A DNA stretch of 54,552 nucleotides from Candidatus Gastranaerophilales bacterium (GCA_910588555.1 CAJUPC010000014.1:1-54552); one strand, 5' to 3'; shown: positions 13,888 to 23,764, counted from the first letter of the stretch. Notes: generated by a model not told the origin, from the sequence alone. Numbers and translations: made by a program.

Positions 13888-16422
13888 ATGGAAAATATAT
13901 TGGATAATCTTAACAAAGAACAGAGAGAAGCAGTACAGACAGTTCAAGGTCCCCTGTTGGTTCTTGCAGGTGCGGGAAGCGGAAAGACAAAACTTTTAAC
14001 ATCAAGAATTGCATATTTAATTCGTGAATGTGGAGTAAAACCGAGAAATATTCTTGCCGTAACATTTACCAACAAAGCCGCAAAAGAAATGAAAGAGCGT
14101 CTTGGAAACATTTTAGGTCAAGAAGTCGTAAAATACATGTGGGTCGGAACATTCCACGGAATTTGCGGAAGAATGTTACGTGAAAATATTGAAAATTACA
14201 GTTTTCAGTCCGGCAAAAAATTGGATAAAAATTTCTCTATTTATGATGAAAACGACTCTAATGCCGTGATTAAACAGGCTATTAAAAAATTAAATTTGGA
14301 TGATAAAGTTTATGCGCCAAAACTTGTAAAAACTATTATTTCAAATGCTAAAAACAAAATGCAGGACGCATACACTTTTGCAACCTTTGCAAGAGATTTT
14401 AAATCACAAAAAATCGCGTCTATTTATGAAGAATACGAAAACTCATTAAATAACAATAACGCAATCGACTTTGATGACATGCTTATGCTGACCGTAAAAT
14501 TATTGGAACAATGCAAAGAAGTCAGACAGCAGTATTACGACAGATTTCAGCATATTCTTGTCGATGAGTTTCAAGACACAAACATGGCGCAATATAAGCT
14601 TATTAATATGCTCTATACAAATCTTTCGCCAGAAATTCCCGATGAACGCTCCCTTTGCGTTGTAGGTGATGTTGACCAGTCAATTTACAGCTGGCGCGGC
14701 GCTGATTACACTATTATTTTGAACTTTCAAAAAGATTTCAAAAAAACAAAGTTAATCAAACTTGAACAAAACTACCGCTCAACAGCAAATATCTTAAATG
14801 TCGCAAACGCAATTATTGAAAACAACACAGAACGTGTTGACAAAGTTCTTTTTTCAAACAAAGGCGACGGCGAGCTTATCGATTATTTTGAGGCGCAGGA
14901 CGAAAGTGATGAGGCAAATTTTATTGCAAGCCGTATAAAACAGGACTCTGCGGGAGATTACAACAGATACGCAATTCTTTACCGTACAAATTCTCAATCA
15001 CGTGCGCTAGAAGAAGCTTGCATGGCGGCAGGAATACCATACAGAATTTACGGAGGCTTGAAATTCTACGACCGTAAAGAAATCAAAGATATTATTGCAT
15101 ATTTGAAATTAATCTATAATACCGATGACTCACAAAGTTTCAGACGTATTGTAAATGTTCCCAAACGTGCAATCGGTGACACAACTGTGAAAAACCTTGC
15201 AGATTTTGCCGACCAACAAGATATAAGCCTTTTTGCAGCATGCCAGAGAATTGAAGACGCTCTTGATATTCCGCCTAGAACAAGAGCAAAATTGAAAGAT
15301 TTTTCAGAACTTATCCTGAAATTTAAAGACGCACAATCAAGCTACAGTTTGCAGGATTTTGTAACTCTTGTAATCGAAAAAACAGGCTATCTGCATGAAT
15401 TGCAGGCACAGGGAACACCTGACAGCGAAGCTGATATTGAAAACTTGCAGGAACTTGTAAACGTAGCGGGCGAATTTGTTCCCGAAGAAAGCGAAAACGC
15501 ACTCGGCGAATTTTTACAACAGGTTGCACTGGTTTCAGACCTTGACGGAATGGATGATATTACAAATAATGTAACTTTAATGACTCTTCACTCCGCAAAA
15601 GGTTTGGAATTCCCCGTAGTATTTCTTGCAGGGTGTGATGAGGGCGTTTTCCCTCACCAGAGAACATTTAACATTCCATCAGAAATGGAAGAAGAACGCC
15701 GTTTGATGTATGTAGGAGTTACCCGTGCGGAAGAAAAACTTTACCTTTCATCAGCAAAACGCCGCCAAATGTGGGGTGAATACAAGTATTACAACCCGTC
15801 AAGATTTATTGAAGAAATTCCACTGCAATTGCTGAATACAATCGGATTTGAAGGTTCAACAAGCGGCTCTTCAACATTCCAAAACGCAGTTTCTAAGGCG
15901 CGTACGGGAAAATCAGATTTTTCATACTCTGCTGCTCAATCAGACAGTTACGGCTATATAAAACCCTCATCAGGATTTGGTAAAGGCTTTGTTGCACCTA
16001 ACAGAGGGCTTGCTACAGGTAAATCTCAAAATGACAGACAGAAACAAAATTCTTCTTATTCACAACCTCAAAGAACTGCAAGCCGTACAATTCTTGTAAA
16101 ATCCAAGGAAAACAAAGCACGTGACGATGAAAAAGTTAAAGAGTTTTTCAAAGACAATGCCATAAAACGTATGCTTGAAGAGAAGAAGCAAAAAGAGCGT
16201 GAAATGCAGGCAGCCGAAGAAGAACGCCAAAAGCGTATGGAAACAACAGCGCCGATTGAATATGTTTTCAACGAGGGCGAACGAGTTTTTCACGACAAAC
16301 TCGGTATCGGACATATTAAAGAAGTAACACAAATCGGCGACAGCATGATGTACACAATAGACTTTGGCCGTCAGGGAATAAAAGCCATGGACGCTGCTTA
16401 CGCTAAATTGAAAAAGTTTTAA
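13888..16422 (+). CDS. pcrA: UvrD/PcrA-type 3'-5' DNA helicase
   Basis: A superfamily 1A helicase for repair and replication-fork clearance. Motifs: Walker A GAGSGKT (about 29), TFTNKAAKEM, VDEFQDTN (about 224), GDVDQSIYSWRGAD, QNYRST, TLHSAKGLEFPVVF and VGVTRAEEKLYL. A Ser/Gln-rich linker and a charged helix lead to a C-terminal Tudor-like segment (VFHDKLGIGHIKEV...YTIDFGRQGIK) that in PcrA binds RNA polymerase. The frame is open from 13846, but ATG 13888 with AGGGAA upstream aligns with the family N terminus. The region just before may hold the promoter shared with divergent genes. Confidence 0.95.
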   Translation: MENILDNLNKEQREAVQTVQGPLLVLAGAGSGKTKLLTSRIAYLIRECGVKPRNILAVTFTNKAAKEMKERLGNILGQEVVKYMWVGTFHGICGRMLRENIENYSFQSGKKLDKNFSIYDENDSNAVIKQAIKKLNLDDKVYAPKLVKTIISNAKNKMQDAYTFATFARDFKSQKIASIYEEYENSLNNNNAIDFDDMLMLTVKLLEQCKEVRQQYYDRFQHILVDEFQDTNMAQYKLINMLYTNLSPEIPDERSLCVVGDVDQSIYSWRGADYTIILNFQKDFKKTKLIKLEQNYRSTANILNVANAIIENNTERVDKVLFSNKGDGELIDYFEAQDESDEANFIASRIKQDSAGDYNRYAILYRTNSQSRALEEACMAAGIPYRIYGGLKFYDRKEIKDIIAYLKLIYNTDDSQSFRRIVNVPKRAIGDTTVKNLADFADQQDISLFAACQRIEDALDIPPRTRAKLKDFSELILKFKDAQSSYSLQDFVTLVIEKTGYLHELQAQGTPDSEADIENLQELVNVAGEFVPEESENALGEFLQQVALVSDLDGMDDITNNVTLMTLHSAKGLEFPVVFLAGCDEGVFPHQRTFNIPSEMEEERRLMYVGVTRAEEKLYLSSAKRRQMWGEYKYYNPSRFIEEIPLQLLNTIGFEGSTSGSSTFQNAVSKARTGKSDFSYSAAQSDSYGYIKPSSGFGKGFVAPNRGLATGKSQNDRQKQNSSYSQPQRTASRTILVKSKENKARDDEKVKEFFKDNAIKRMLEEKKQKEREMQAAEEERQKRMETTAPIEYVFNEGERVFHDKLGIGHIKEVTQIGDSMMYTIDFGRQGIKAMDAAYAKLKKF

Positions 16423-16426
16423 AGCC

Positions 16427-16454
16427 TTTACATTTGGTGAAAAATCAGTATAAT
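16427..16454 (+). promoter_or_regulatory. Promoter of a leaderless gene
   Basis: TTTACA (16427-16432), 16 bases, TATAAT (16449-16454), then 7 bases to the ATG. The expected transcription start falls on the A of the start codon. Confidence 0.7.
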
Positions 16455-16461
16455 TAATCTT

Positions 16462-17541
16462 ATGGTGGATTTAAATCTCGGCAGAATGATTTCAAAATTT
16501 ATTAATTATCAGACGCTGAACATGCAAAAACAGGCGCCCGCAAATCAGTCTGCACAAACATCATCATTCACTCCCGCACCGCAGGCTTCCGCACAATCAA
16601 CAACCCCGCTTCCGACACCTCAACAGGCGCAAATGGGAGGCTCAGACCAATCTGCATACCTTAAAGATATGATGAAATTGCCCAAAAATCTTAACGAACT
16701 TGTTTATATGATGCAGAGAAATATTACTCTTGCACAATTAAACCAACGCTTTGCCGCCCAAACAAATCTTAAAGGAATGACGCAAACTCAAGCTCAAATT
16801 TTAGCCCAGCTTCAAGGATTATCTTTGACAGAAGCCCAAAATATGATATTGAACGGCAACAAAACAATGATGAGCCAAATGCAGTCTGCATTGAAAAACC
16901 TTACTATTTCATCGACAGGAATGATTAATCTTGCAGATATTTCAGCGTTGATTCAGGCAAACGGAAAAGACGCTATAGCAAAACTCATTACAACAATGGC
17001 AAATTCGGCAAAACTGGGAATTCAAGACCTTGCGCAGTTAAAAGAAACCGCAAAACTTATAAATGCAAGCGTTGCTGCCGCCTCTCAAAATGACGGTGCA
17101 CAGACAATGAAACTTTTAATGCTTCTTTATCTTCCGTGGCTACCTTTGCAAGAAGGAGTCGGGTTTGATTTGGAAATCGAAACCGGAGCGGGAAGCGATG
17201 AAAGCGACAGCATTTTAATTATTACAATTACAACGATAAATTACGGCAATGTCAGAGCAACATTAATGCTTGAAACATCAAATTCCGTTCATGTTAATAT
17301 TGAATGCATAAAAGAATTTCCGAAAGACGAACTTCTTTTGAGAATTGAAGCAGATGAAAAACACTACTCGATGGAGTCAGTCGTAGCCTTTGAAACTAGT
17401 CAACAAAAAGCAAACATACAGCAGGAAAAACCTCAGGCAAAAATTAATATGTCAAATACAAATGAGATTAATCCATACTTGCTTTTAATGGCGCACACAA
17501 TAATCAGACATGTTATTGAGATAGATAAACAATCAATGTAA
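16462..17541 (+). CDS. Gln/Ala-rich protein of unknown function, faintly FliK-like
   Basis: A 359-residue protein with a low-complexity N terminus (Gln, Ala, Pro, Ser, residues 20-65), a helical Gln-rich middle and a compact C-terminal beta domain (LPLQEGVGFDLEIE, ILIITITTINYGNVRATLML). The order of disordered Q/P-rich part then a beta domain recalls flagellar hook-length proteins (FliK), but no flagellar gene is in the window and I would not assign that role. Its mRNA is probably leaderless. Confidence 0.7.
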   Translation: MVDLNLGRMISKFINYQTLNMQKQAPANQSAQTSSFTPAPQASAQSTTPLPTPQQAQMGGSDQSAYLKDMMKLPKNLNELVYMMQRNITLAQLNQRFAAQTNLKGMTQTQAQILAQLQGLSLTEAQNMILNGNKTMMSQMQSALKNLTISSTGMINLADISALIQANGKDAIAKLITTMANSAKLGIQDLAQLKETAKLINASVAAASQNDGAQTMKLLMLLYLPWLPLQEGVGFDLEIETGAGSDESDSILIITITTINYGNVRATLMLETSNSVHVNIECIKEFPKDELLLRIEADEKHYSMESVVAFETSQQKANIQQEKPQAKINMSNTNEINPYLLLMAHTIIRHVIEIDKQSM

Positions 17542-17678
17542 ACTTTACAAAAAAAAGAGAGGGCAAAAAACTTTTCACCAGTATAGATAAAATTTAAACA
17601 AGGGCAAAATAAAGAGGATAAAAAGCCTATCACCAATATATAAAAGTAATACCAATATTTGCAGAGAGGATAAAAAAA

Positions 17679-18050
17679 ATGAAATTTTTACACGTAATGA
17701 TAAGAACAAAAGACATCGACAAATCACTTGATTTTTACACAAAACTTTTAGATATGAATTTAGTTCGTACAATAAAACTAGACGACTGCATTTTGTATTT
17801 TTTGAGCGACGAAGACGGACAAACTCAAATCGAAATTACTGCCAATTTTGAAAACCCCGAAAACGGTTATGAAAACGGGAATGCATTCGGACATTTTGCG
17901 TTTGGAGTTGAGTCAATGGATGAATTCACGAAAAAACTTCATTCCATGGGCTATGAATATATGTATCAGCCGTTTTATATGGACGAAGCAGGTTCAAAAA
18001 TAGCGTTCATCAAAGACCCCGACGGAAACGAAATTGAGATTATTGAATAA
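17679..18050 (+). CDS. gloA: Glyoxalase I-like VOC family protein
   Basis: A 123-residue protein, the usual length for bacterial lactoylglutathione lyase. It opens KFLHVMIRTKDIDKSLDFYT, with His5 as a metal ligand, then QIEIT (Glu), GHFAFGVE (His) and ends DPDGNEIEIIE (Glu): the four ligands of a VOC metal site are present. The enzyme detoxifies methylglyoxal; the thiol partner in this organism is unknown. GAGAGGAT precedes the ATG. The 130 bases upstream hold imperfect tandem AGAGG-ATAAAA and ATCACCA-type units of unclear meaning. Confidence 0.88.
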   Translation: MKFLHVMIRTKDIDKSLDFYTKLLDMNLVRTIKLDDCILYFLSDEDGQTQIEITANFENPENGYENGNAFGHFAFGVESMDEFTKKLHSMGYEYMYQPFYMDEAGSKIAFIKDPDGNEIEIIE

Positions 18051-18053
18051 TTT

Positions 18054-18620
18054 TTATAATTTTCTTCCCAATGACAAGCCCGCAGGCAAAGGAAGCACAA
18101 CATTCTCGTAATCAGGATGAGCATTTATCGCGTCTATGAATGGTTTGCACTTTTCCTCATGCGATAAAACGTTGTCACAAGCTATTATACCGCCTTTTTT
18201 CAAATGTTTGTCTATGAATTCAAAATATTTTATATATTCTGATTTATTTGCGTCAACAAATGCAAAATCAATCTCAAAATCGTCGTGCAAGTATTCCAAA
18301 TGCATTAACGCAGAACCTTGAAGCGTTGTAATTACATCATCGACCCCGCAAATTCTAAAATTCTCTTTTGCAACATCAAGCCTTTTGTCATAAAACTCAA
18401 TGGTTGTCAAATGTCCGCCGTTAGCTTTTACGGCTTTGCCGAGCCAAATCCCCGAATAACCGTTGGATGTTCCGATTTCAAGAACATTTTTAGCTTTTTT
18501 GTCACGGATAAGAGTGTACAAAAATTCTGCCGTAACACGCGAAATATTCCAAAATTGCTTTTGAGTTTTTTCAAGTTCCAGCAAAACTTTTTGCGTTTCT
18601 GTATCAAAATTTTCTATCAT
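18054..18620 (-). CDS. SAM-dependent O-methyltransferase (caffeoyl-CoA type)
   Basis: A 188-residue class I methyltransferase. The SAM motif VLEIGTSNGYSGIWLGKA (about 48) is followed by TTIEFYDKR (acidic ribose ligand), DFAFVDANKSEYIKYF (metal-binding Asp) and GGIIACDNVL. This layout matches the O-methyltransferase 3 family acting on catechols or small phenols; the substrate here is unknown. It is the last gene of the dnaJ-propeller-OMT set and overlaps the gene before it by 4 bases. Confidence 0.88.
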   Translation of the reverse strand: MIENFDTETQKVLLELEKTQKQFWNISRVTAEFLYTLIRDKKAKNVLEIGTSNGYSGIWLGKAVKANGGHLTTIEFYDKRLDVAKENFRICGVDDVITTLQGSALMHLEYLHDDFEIDFAFVDANKSEYIKYFEFIDKHLKKGGIIACDNVLSHEEKCKPFIDAINAHPDYENVVLPLPAGLSLGRKL

Positions 18621-20089
18621 TTGCTAATCTTTTTCACTTTCTCGGTTACAACAATCGAATTTGCGGGAATATCAATCGGAATTGATTTTATAACTTTGTT
18701 TGTGCCCAAATCAAAAACCGTATACAAAGAAGCTTTTGTATCTGTTATAAGCGCAATATTTGTCCCGCCGATTTGGTTAATTCTTGTTGAAAAACCGTTT
18801 GTGCCAAGATAAATCGAATCAGTAACGCTGTCGGTTTTTGTATCCACAACCTGTATTGAATTATCGCCCGCGCCGAGAACATAAACCCTGTCATGGAACG
18901 CAATCATATCAACGGGTTTGTCACAAATTTCAATTTCCGCAATCAGTCCGATTGTCTTGTAATCAATTATTGCAAGGCGGTTTTTGGTTCTGCTTGTTAT
19001 ATAAATTTTATCGTTTGTGTAAACAATTTTTGAAACATTCGGGAATTTTCCGATTTCTTTCAAAAGATAGTTGTTATCAAGTTCGATTGCCCAGATGTCG
19101 CGGGTTTTCTTATCGTAATAGAAAAGTTTTGTACCGTCATCGGACAGAGTCAATTTTTCGCACATGCCCGTAATTTTAATTTGTTTTGAAAGTGTCATTG
19201 TTTCAAGGTTTATCATGTAAATGCTTGAATCTATTGAACTTGAAACATAAGCAATATTTTTCACCTTATCAATAACGATTTCATCAGGCTGGGTTTTTGT
19301 GTAAATTTGTTTGATAATCTGGTCATCAGCAAGCGAAATCACATCCACAGACGGTTTTTCATAAGCCGTTACAAGAAGAAATTCATTTTTATAAGGCTGC
19401 ATTGAAATCGGCACATTATTCTGTTTAAGAGAATATTCGGGAGTTTTCGCACCCATATTCAACACTTGAATATTTTTTGAATATGGCGATGAAACATAAA
19501 AATTTTTATTTTTTAACGCGGGAATTTGAGCAAGTGTTTTAAGAGTAGAACCTGAAAGCTGTGTTACCACAGGTTTTACACTTTCAACACGAATTCCCGG
19601 CTCATCAATGGTTTGAATTTGTAAATTTCCGACAATAGATTTTAAATTTTCGGGAATGACAAGTCCTTTCGGTACCAGCATATCCTGCGGAAGCAGCCCA
19701 GTGCGGACTTCCATCGGAGGATTTACCATTGAATATACTGTTTTGTTTCCGCTTTTATCTGTCAAAACTTTTAATAATACAAAATCATTATTTAAAATTA
19801 CAACATTCGGTTTTGATGAAAGTAATTTTCCTGACGGATAAGTTTGTTTAATAGTCAAGTTTTCGGGGTTTAAAATTTTTGACGGAAACAGCGGAAGATA
19901 TACCGTGTTGTCAGGCAAAATCACAACGCCGTCAAATCTGAAATTTGTGTTTGGAAAATCTTTATTAATAAAATCCTGAACATTATCGGGAATTTTTGCC
20001 GCAAAAACAGGAGCGCCAAATATAAGGGCTACAATTAAAAATAACTTAGCTGCACCGCTTCTTAGCTGCTTAACTTCTTTTTTACGCAT
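18617..20089 (-). CDS. Exported YncE-like beta-propeller protein
   Basis: A 490-residue protein with a signal peptide (KLFLIVALIFGAPVFA) after a basic start MRKKEVKQ. The second half repeats propeller blades of the YVTN/YncE kind, such as AYVSSSIDSSIYMINLETMT, KLFYYDKKTRDIWAIELDNN and VYVLGAGDNSIQVVDTKTDS. The N-terminal half is a separate domain of unknown fold. Such proteins bind partners in the periplasm or on the surface. The frame is open to 20224, but ATG 20089 precedes the signal peptide. It overlaps dnaJ by 8 bases. Confidence 0.85.
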   Translation of the reverse strand: MRKKEVKQLRSGAAKLFLIVALIFGAPVFAAKIPDNVQDFINKDFPNTNFRFDGVVILPDNTVYLPLFPSKILNPENLTIKQTYPSGKLLSSKPNVVILNNDFVLLKVLTDKSGNKTVYSMVNPPMEVRTGLLPQDMLVPKGLVIPENLKSIVGNLQIQTIDEPGIRVESVKPVVTQLSGSTLKTLAQIPALKNKNFYVSSPYSKNIQVLNMGAKTPEYSLKQNNVPISMQPYKNEFLLVTAYEKPSVDVISLADDQIIKQIYTKTQPDEIVIDKVKNIAYVSSSIDSSIYMINLETMTLSKQIKITGMCEKLTLSDDGTKLFYYDKKTRDIWAIELDNNYLLKEIGKFPNVSKIVYTNDKIYITSRTKNRLAIIDYKTIGLIAEIEICDKPVDMIAFHDRVYVLGAGDNSIQVVDTKTDSVTDSIYLGTNGFSTRINQIGGTNIALITDTKASLYTVFDLGTNKVIKSIPIDIPANSIVVTEKVKKISK

Positions 20090-21218
20090 TATTAAATACT
20101 CCCTTAACCTTATCCATAATTGAGGATTGATGTTCCGATTTTTTATGATTTTGAATTTCATAAAGTTTTTTATAAAGATTTCTTTCTTCATCAGAAAGCT
20201 TTGTCGGTGTCTTGACAGCAACAACTACTATGTGTTCACCTCTTTGCGACGGTCTTGAAATATAAGGCACACCGGCACCTTTAATTCTTATTGAATTACC
20301 GCTTTGAACACCTGCCTGAACGACAATTTCCTTGTCGCCGTCAAGAGTTTTAACGATTACGTTATCGCCAAGCGCTGCCTGAGCAGGAGTGATGTCTAAT
20401 CTTGTATAAACGTCATTGCCTTCGCGTTTAAAGTAATTCGAAGGTTTTACGTGCAGTACAACGTACAAATCACCTGCAGGTCCTCCGTTTGTACCTGCGT
20501 CGCCTTCGCCCGAAACACGAATTTTCGACATATTGTCAACACCTGCTGGAATTTTAATCTTAATTTTCTTTTCTTTTTGAACTTTTCCATGTCCGCCGCA
20601 AGCCTTACACGGGTTGCTTATTTTTTTGCCGGCACCGCGGCAGTCGGGACAGGTTACAACCTGCGAAATCGAGCCGAGAGGCGTTCTCATAACCTGTTGG
20701 ACATGTCCTGTTCCGTGACAAGTCGGGCAAATAACGGGCTGTGAACCTTTTTCCGCACCTGTTCCGTTACAAGACGTACAAAGTTCCAAATGGTCAAATT
20801 TAATTTCTTTTTCACAGCCAAAAACTGCCTGTTCAAAGTCAACTTCAATATCAAGTCTTAAGTCGTCACCCTCAATCGGAGCATTCGGGTCAGGTCTTCC
20901 GCCAAAACCGAAACCGCCCATTCCGCCGAAGAATGAGTTAAATATATCGTTCAAATCGCCAAAACCGCCCGCGAAAGGACCGCCTGTATCAAAACCTGCG
21001 TTTTTAAGTCCGTCTTCTCCATATCTGTCGTAAGTTGCGCGCTTGTTATCGTCTGATAATGTTTCGTAAGCTTTTCCAAGCTCCTTGAATTTTTCCTCCG
21101 CATCGGGAGCTTTGTTTACATCGGGGTGTAATGTGCGGGCTTTTTTTCTGAAAGCCGATTTTATTTCATCTTTGGAAGCGTCTTTTGAAACGCCCAATAT
21201 TTCATAGTAATCTGTCAT
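20082..21218 (-). CDS. dnaJ: Chaperone DnaJ
   Basis: Hsp40 co-chaperone that stimulates DnaK. It contains the full set: J domain with HPD (LHPDVN), the Gly/Phe region (residues about 75-110), four zinc-binding CxxCxGxG units (CTSCNGTG, CPTCHGTG, CPDCRGAG, CKACGGHG) and the C-terminal substrate domains. It is 378 aa from ATG 21218, with GGGAAG upstream. grpE lies 108 bases upstream on the same strand but dnaK is not between or beside them. No CIRCE operator is visible. Confidence 0.97.
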   Translation of the reverse strand: MTDYYEILGVSKDASKDEIKSAFRKKARTLHPDVNKAPDAEEKFKELGKAYETLSDDNKRATYDRYGEDGLKNAGFDTGGPFAGGFGDLNDIFNSFFGGMGGFGFGGRPDPNAPIEGDDLRLDIEVDFEQAVFGCEKEIKFDHLELCTSCNGTGAEKGSQPVICPTCHGTGHVQQVMRTPLGSISQVVTCPDCRGAGKKISNPCKACGGHGKVQKEKKIKIKIPAGVDNMSKIRVSGEGDAGTNGGPAGDLYVVLHVKPSNYFKREGNDVYTRLDITPAQAALGDNVIVKTLDGDKEIVVQAGVQSGNSIRIKGAGVPYISRPSQRGEHIVVVAVKTPTKLSDEERNLYKKLYEIQNHKKSEHQSSIMDKVKGVFNNA

Positions 21219-21329
21219 CAATTCTTCCCTATTTTTTTGCCCTCTCTGTCGAATTTGGTTCGATTTAAGAGGTTTGGCATTCTCATTGCCTTTATATTTA
21301 TTTTAACATGTAAATCCCAAAGGGCAAAA

Positions 21330-21905
21330 TTATTCTTGAGCAGTTGCAACATTTACAAGCGCAGGTCTTAAAACTTTGTCGCCCATTTTGTATCCTTTTT
21401 GTAATTCGTTGATAATAGTGTGTTCCGAATGTTCTGCACTCGGAGTCTGCATTACGGCATCATGAAAGTTAGGGTCGAATTCTTTGCCTTCGGTTTCAAT
21501 TTCTTCAAGTCCGAGTTTTTTCAAAGCATCAATGGTCTGTTTGTGAACCAAATCAAAACTTTCTTTAACTTTCACACAATCTTCAACACTTTCAAGCGCT
21601 TTTTTGCCGCGTTCAAAGTTGTCAAGCACCTCAAGCATTTTCTTAAGCGCGTTTTCCGTACCGAATTTCAAAAGTTCTTCTCTTTCGTGCTCTTGACGTT
21701 TACGGTAGTTGTCAAAGTCAGCTGCAAGACGTAAATATTGTTGGTTTAGAGCATCAAATTTCTTTTGTAACTCTTCGTCTTTTTTATCATCTTTTTTAAT
21801 TTCTTCTGCTGTTTCTTCAACAGAAGCTTCGTTATTTTCAATATTTTTGTCTAATTCAGCATTTTTAAACGGATTATTATTATGTTTATCGTGTTTATTT
21901 GACAT
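21330..21905 (-). CDS. grpE: Nucleotide exchange factor GrpE
   Basis: A 191-residue DnaK exchange factor: acidic disordered N terminus, long helix LAADFDNYRKRQEHEREELLK is the dimer stalk (given here in part), the loop LEVLDNFERG, and the C-terminal beta domain LGLEEIETEGKEFDPNFHDAV with VLRPALVNVA. AAAGGGGAAAAG precedes the ATG. It forms a heat-shock set with dnaJ downstream. Confidence 0.96.
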   Translation of the reverse strand: MSNKHDKHNNNPFKNAELDKNIENNEASVEETAEEIKKDDKKDEELQKKFDALNQQYLRLAADFDNYRKRQEHEREELLKFGTENALKKMLEVLDNFERGKKALESVEDCVKVKESFDLVHKQTIDALKKLGLEEIETEGKEFDPNFHDAVMQTPSAEHSEHTIINELQKGYKMGDKVLRPALVNVATAQE

Positions 21906-22103
21906 TTTCTTTTCCCCTTTTATTTATCTATTATAAATTATCAAAGTAAATAAACAAGAAAAATTTATTATTTTTTAATGTTTGTTCAAAGGGGTTAAAA
22001 TTTGTGAAAAAAATTTTCTTTACATTATTTAACTTATTTACACCAACTCGATATAGTTGTATTATGATTATAGTAAGTTAGATATTTTTACAGGTAAAAT
22101 AAA

Positions 22104-23423
22104 TTGACAGACAAATTTTATATAAAAGGCGGAACCCCTTTAAAAGGTGAGGTTTCAATAGGCGGAGCAAAAAATTCAGTTTTAAAATTAATGGCTGCCG
22201 CTTTATTAGCTAAAGGTGAAACAAAGATTTATAATGTTCCCGACTTGACTGACGTTGAAATTATGCTCAGTGTTATTGCCCAATTGGGTGCAAAAACATC
22301 TTACGATAAAAAAGAAAAGTCATTGACAATTGACGCAGCTGACTTATCAAGTGTGACTGCTAAATATGAATTAGTAAGCAAAATGAGAGCCTCATTTATC
22401 GTTCTCGGTGCACTGGTTTCAAGATGTAAAGAAGCAGTTGTTGCACTTCCCGGCGGATGTGCAATTGGCGAAAGACGCGTTGATTTTCACATAAAAGGTT
22501 TGGAAGCACTAGGCGCAAAAATTAAAATCGAAAACGGTTATGTTCACGCAAAAGCCGCAAAATTAAGCGGTGCTGATATATATCTGGATATTCCTTCGGT
22601 TGGCGCAACTGAAAACCTTATGCTTGCTTCAATTCTTGCAGAAGGTTCTACAAGGATTCAAAACGCAGCACAGGAACCAGAAATCGTTGATTTAGCAAAC
22701 TTCTTAAACACAATGGGTGCTGACGTAAACGGTGCAGGTACATCAGAAATCGTTATCAACGGGGTTAAACAAGAAGACTTACACCCTATTGAATATACTA
22801 CAATTCCCGACAGAATTGAAGCCGGAACATTTATGTCTGCAATAATTGCAACACGCGGAAAAGCAATTATAAAAGGAGTTTTCCCGGCACATTTGACATT
22901 CTTTACGGATAAATTATTGAAAATGGGCGCAAATATCAAACTTATTGAACCTAATTCACTTGAAGTTGCTTGCAGAAATAAACTTAATTCAATAAACTTT
23001 GTAACCCAGCCTTATCCGGGCTTCCCGACAGACTTGCAGTCAATGGCAATGACGCTTTTGACAACCGCAAACGGTGTTGGAATTATTACGGAAAGTTTGT
23101 ATGAAAACAGATTTATGCAGGTTCCCGAACTTCGCAGAATGGGCGCTGATATTCATCAAGACAGAAATCATGCAATTATCAAAGGCGTTAAAAAGCTTAC
23201 GGGCGCAACTTTAGCGGCAAGCGACCTGCGTGCCGGTGCGTCACTTGTGGTTGCTGCGTTAATGGCAGACGGAAATTCTACAATCGAAAACTTACATCAT
23301 ATAGATAGAGGATACGAAAATTTCGAAAATAAGCTAAGATTATTAGGAGCGAAGATTGAGAGAAAAGAAGATGAAATAATTTCTCAAACAATCGAGCCAA
23401 AAATAACGGAGGGCTTACTCTAA
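22104..23423 (+). CDS. murA: UDP-N-acetylglucosamine 1-carboxyvinyltransferase MurA
   Basis: First committed step of peptidoglycan synthesis: transfers enolpyruvate from PEP to UDP-GlcNAc. The 439-residue protein has KFYIKGGTPLKGEVSIGGAKN at the start (Lys of the active site in GAKN), the catalytic cysteine in LPGGCAIGERRVDFH (about 119) and DLRAGASLVVAAL near the end. Cysteine at this place implies fosfomycin sensitivity rather than the Asp variant. The start is TTG 22104 with AGGT 8 bases upstream. It shares TAATG with the next gene. Confidence 0.96.
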   Translation: MTDKFYIKGGTPLKGEVSIGGAKNSVLKLMAAALLAKGETKIYNVPDLTDVEIMLSVIAQLGAKTSYDKKEKSLTIDAADLSSVTAKYELVSKMRASFIVLGALVSRCKEAVVALPGGCAIGERRVDFHIKGLEALGAKIKIENGYVHAKAAKLSGADIYLDIPSVGATENLMLASILAEGSTRIQNAAQEPEIVDLANFLNTMGADVNGAGTSEIVINGVKQEDLHPIEYTTIPDRIEAGTFMSAIIATRGKAIIKGVFPAHLTFFTDKLLKMGANIKLIEPNSLEVACRNKLNSINFVTQPYPGFPTDLQSMAMTLLTTANGVGIITESLYENRFMQVPELRRMGADIHQDRNHAIIKGVKKLTGATLAASDLRAGASLVVAALMADGNSTIENLHHIDRGYENFENKLRLLGAKIERKEDEIISQTIEPKITEGLL

Positions 23424-23764
23424 TGTCACCTGCATATAAACGCTGGTATGATCACGATCCATTATTATTAGAAGTTATTGAGCTTTTGAGAAACTACCAA
23501 ACAGAATTAAGAGCTCAAGCAGAAATTTTCCTGCAGAAAATTGAAGAAAAAGTTTCTAAAGAAACTATTGATAAATTTTATGCAATGGTTAAACCCGTTA
23601 ATGCTAATAATCGCTGGTACGATAAAGACCCTGTTATTTCAAAAACGGTTGAAATTTTGAGAATTGTTCCTCCCGAAGCGCAAAAAATATGTGCACAAAA
23701 CTTTATCAGAACACTCAAAGAAATGGGAATTGAATACGAAACTAAAGTTGATTTAAATAAATAA
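23423..23764 (+). CDS. Small protein with internal duplication, murA-coupled
   Basis: A 113-residue protein made of two similar halves: KRWYDHDPLLLEVIELLRN near residue 6 and NRWYDKDPVISKTVEILRI near 63, each followed by a helix with Gln/Lys/Phe-Leu. It begins at the ATG overlapping the murA stop codon, so it is translated with MurA and may modulate it or act in envelope synthesis. I do not recognise a characterised family. Confidence 0.75.
   Translation: MSPAYKRWYDHDPLLLEVIELLRNYQTELRAQAEIFLQKIEEKVSKETIDKFYAMVKPVNANNRWYDKDPVISKTVEILRIVPPEAQKICAQNFIRTLKEMGIEYETKVDLNK

Noticed and set aside
16462..17541. Flagellar hook-length protein FliK
   Set aside because: Only a general layout is shared and no flagellar genes are present.
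21906..22103. CIRCE heat-shock operator before grpE
   Set aside because: No TTAGCACTC/GAGTGCTAA inverted repeat is present.
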